A DNA stretch of 64,000 bases from Cardiocondyla obscurior. Its lineage: Eukaryota > Arthropoda > Insecta > Hymenoptera > Formicidae. The notes beneath the pieces were generated by a model. It searched no databases. It worked only from the letters and a program-made list of their open reading frames with translations, and was not told the origin of the DNA. The first letter of the stretch is position 1. Each line of letters opens with the position of its first letter. The position numbers were made by a program, and so were the translations under genes. This document shows, one piece after another, positions 62,501-64,000 of the stretch. Where the stretch lies: the NCBI RefSeq assembly GCF_019399895.1, contig NC_091867.1, forward strand, positions 8,693,501-8,757,500. The letters are read 5' to 3'.

Positions 62501-63021
62501 CGGGACAAAATTATCGCGGTCATTATAGCGCCGCGTACACACAATATTTTCGCGCTTTAACGCGCGCGGGGCAAATTTCGAACGTCCAGGGGCTCGAGAC
62601 GAAAACGTTGCAGCGACTGTTTCGACAACGGCAAGCGCAAATTTTTTTTTTTAATATATATACTTCGCATAAAAGAACTAAATTTTTTTGTCAGTCTGCA
62701 AATTTAATTTCCGCCTTCGAGCGCAGTAACGACTAGAGAACGAACGTTACGAGATTTCTCATGAGACGAGAAGCTTCAATTTTTTTTCCTCGCTCAAGAC
62801 GGTACGTAGACGCGGGGCGCTCGTGAGTTTCCAATCGCGACACGGCGTATCGGATTTGGCGATGGCGGGTTGATGCACACGTCACCCTTGGTGAACGCGC
62901 GCCCGGGAAAGACAGGCGAGGGAAAGACGCGGGGGGTGGAAATGCACGAAGTCGCGCCGACACAGTTCTCGTTCGGGAGTTTACGTCCATTTTCATTTCG
63001 ACGCGTCGCCCGGCTTTTCAG
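59525..63021. other. Anonymous non-coding DNA
   Basis: No gene recognised. T tract at 59655-59680; AT-rich 59840-59990; (AAAT)n at about 60620-60637; a short GCGCGCGGGCGCGCGCG run at 61484-61500 that is CpG-dense and Z-DNA-prone; T-rich tract at 62104-62122. An ATG-initiated 104-codon plus-strand frame at 62422-62736 has balanced composition but no recognised domain. Confidence 0.55.
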
Positions 63022-63082
63022 ACGCCGAGCTTGCGAATCGTCGGGCGAATTCGCCGCCGAGGGTGGCGATTAAACCACAACG
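63022..63082 (+). other. Low-confidence candidate exon, 61 nt
   Basis: Plus strand: the acceptor GTCGCCCGGCTTTTCAG ends at 63021 with a fair pyrimidine tract, and the donor ACG/GTGAGTGTC starts at 63083. Two of the three frames are open across the 61 nt; one reads AELANRRANSPPRVAIKPQR. I recognise nothing. It could be a non-coding exon or a chance pairing of a good acceptor with a good donor. Confidence 0.15.
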
Positions 63083-63824
63083 GTGAGTGTCTCCATTCGG
63101 GAAGGGCAAGGACGGAGAAAGGATTACGCGCGTGTGGGAAAGGACCGGTGGTTTCGAGATCGCCCGAAAGCAACGTCCGATAGTTACCTCTCGTAGCGAC
63201 ACTCCGTTTTGATTAACAGCAGCGTTTTTATAGACTTTATCTGATTTAATTTGCGAATGTGGCCGTTCAAGTTTACACACGCGATTACATCAAGTGCAAG
63301 GAAAGTAATAAAGATACGCGAGCGTTTTGCCTGCGTTAGGCGTTTACCGATTTTTCACGGTTTTTTATTCTTTTTTTTCCCCCATTTAAAAAGAAATTTA
63401 AAACGAATCAAATTAAATAGTCGCGACTCTCGTCGTTTCTACCAATACAGATTAACTCTAATCTCAGTTTAATCTACTTTTCATCTTTTTCTAATTTTTT
63501 AGATTGAACAAAAAAAAAAGAACAGTAAGTTAATCCGGGATTTAAATTAATCTGCATTGATAAAAATGGACACGAATCAATCATATCACGGCTTTCCTTA
63601 TCTCGACTGTGTTTTCGATTAAGCTATTAAACGACGGAAAGTGCATATTCGACCTTATTCCGTTGTGTTACCGCAAAATCGATATGTTCGTTATTTCACT
63701 CTGCGTTTTGCGAAGAATCGGCAAATTGAAATTGTTGCAGCGTTCGTAACGTGAAAGCAAGCTGAAAAATGTTTACGGGAATAAAGTCGAGAGACGCCGT
63801 ATGTGCGGCACCTTCGCACCTTAC
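63083..63824. other. Anonymous non-coding DNA
   Basis: No gene recognised. T-rich tract at 63361-63380; AT-rich 63380-63560 with A9 at about 63511-63520. On the minus strand this would be the start of an intron if the candidate exon to its right is real. Confidence 0.5.
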
Positions 63825-63914
63825 CTCGCTCGCATTTTCGCCGAGTCCCGTCCCTTTCGAATAAAATTCAATCGAATCCCTCTGACACATACCATACGGC
63901 CCCGTGCATACCAT
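63825..63914 (-). CDS. Possible minus-strand first coding exon (30 codons to a donor)
   Basis: From the ATG at 63914 (context CGGAA-ATG-G, acceptable for an insect start) the minus strand is open for 30 codons, beginning MVCTGPYGMC and ending GENASE. It stops exactly in phase 0 at GCGAG/GTAAGG, donor bases 63819-63824. The composition is balanced rather than Arg/Ser-rich like the chance frames around it. A TAA lies in frame eight codons upstream of the ATG with no AG acceptor between, so it could only be an initiating exon with its 5' UTR to the right. I do not recognise the peptide. It would lie upstream of, and on the same strand as, both ratchet-like sites, in phase with the phase-0 RS segments. 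Confidence 0.2.
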
Positions 63915-64000
63915 TTCCGACGTAATACGCGTGTTACATTAAACGTAGTGCGCCCGCGAGGAATATTGCAATAACGAGCAAGAAAGCAAATTTCCAAAGA
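63915..64000. other. Right edge of window
   Basis: 86 bp that would be the leader or promoter-proximal DNA if the candidate first exon is real. No TATA box or initiator is evident. Confidence 0.4.

Noticed and set aside
62422..62736. ATG-initiated 104-codon plus-strand frame
   Set aside because: Looks protein-like in the middle but runs through a T10 tract and shows no known domain or splice border.

Overview
The window is eukaryotic and looks insect-like, most probably Hymenoptera and possibly an ant. That guess rests on overall character only: intermediate GC with very frequent CpG, many poly-A/poly-T tracts, many long GA/CT microsatellites, and AT-rich islands alternating with CpG-rich blocks. 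No sequence match supports it. I recognise no complete protein-coding gene, rRNA, tRNA, CRISPR array or autonomous transposon in the 64 kb. The open frames are short, low-complexity or arginine/serine-rich, often lack an ATG start, and show no domain I can name. The best reading is one very long intron, or intron plus intergenic DNA, with its regulatory and repeat content.

The most interesting signal is a pair of minus-strand sites where a 3' splice site abuts a 5' splice site (polypyrimidine-CAG/GTRAG). One is at 24590/24591 and the other at 45852/45853, 21.3 kb apart. This is the layout of recursive-splicing ratchet points known from very long Drosophila introns. Each is followed by a second GTAAG donor, which defines a would-be exon of 54 or 57 nt. 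Both lengths are multiples of three and both are open in phase 0. The window may therefore be the inside of a giant intron of a minus-strand gene that is removed stepwise; alternatively the two pieces are small cassette exons. A weaker CAG/GTAAGT site lies on the plus strand at 59515, and a possible minus-strand first coding exon (ATG to GAG/GTAAGG) lies at 63825-63914.

Layout: 1-17.2 kb is mostly anonymous DNA with GA/CT arrays near 4.3, 4.5, 6.8 and 13.6 kb and a ten-unit GCN repeat at 5.15 kb. At 17.2 kb there is a near-perfect 36-bp inverted repeat with a 36-nt spacer. At 19.2 kb there is a strong G-quadruplex motif. 22.8 kb and 32.0 kb carry the two longest GA arrays. 24.5 kb and 45.8 kb hold the ratchet-like sites, the latter beside three copies of a 15-bp repeat. 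38.5 kb has an alternating purine-pyrimidine stretch, 42.5 kb a second G-quadruplex motif, 46.5 kb a (GGCA)n(GGAA)n compound repeat. The remainder to 64 kb is anonymous apart from GA arrays at 52.7 and 54.4 kb and the splice-like sites at 59.5, 63.0 and 63.8 kb.

No transcript, homology or conservation evidence was available, so splice-site calls are pattern matches and short exon calls are weak.
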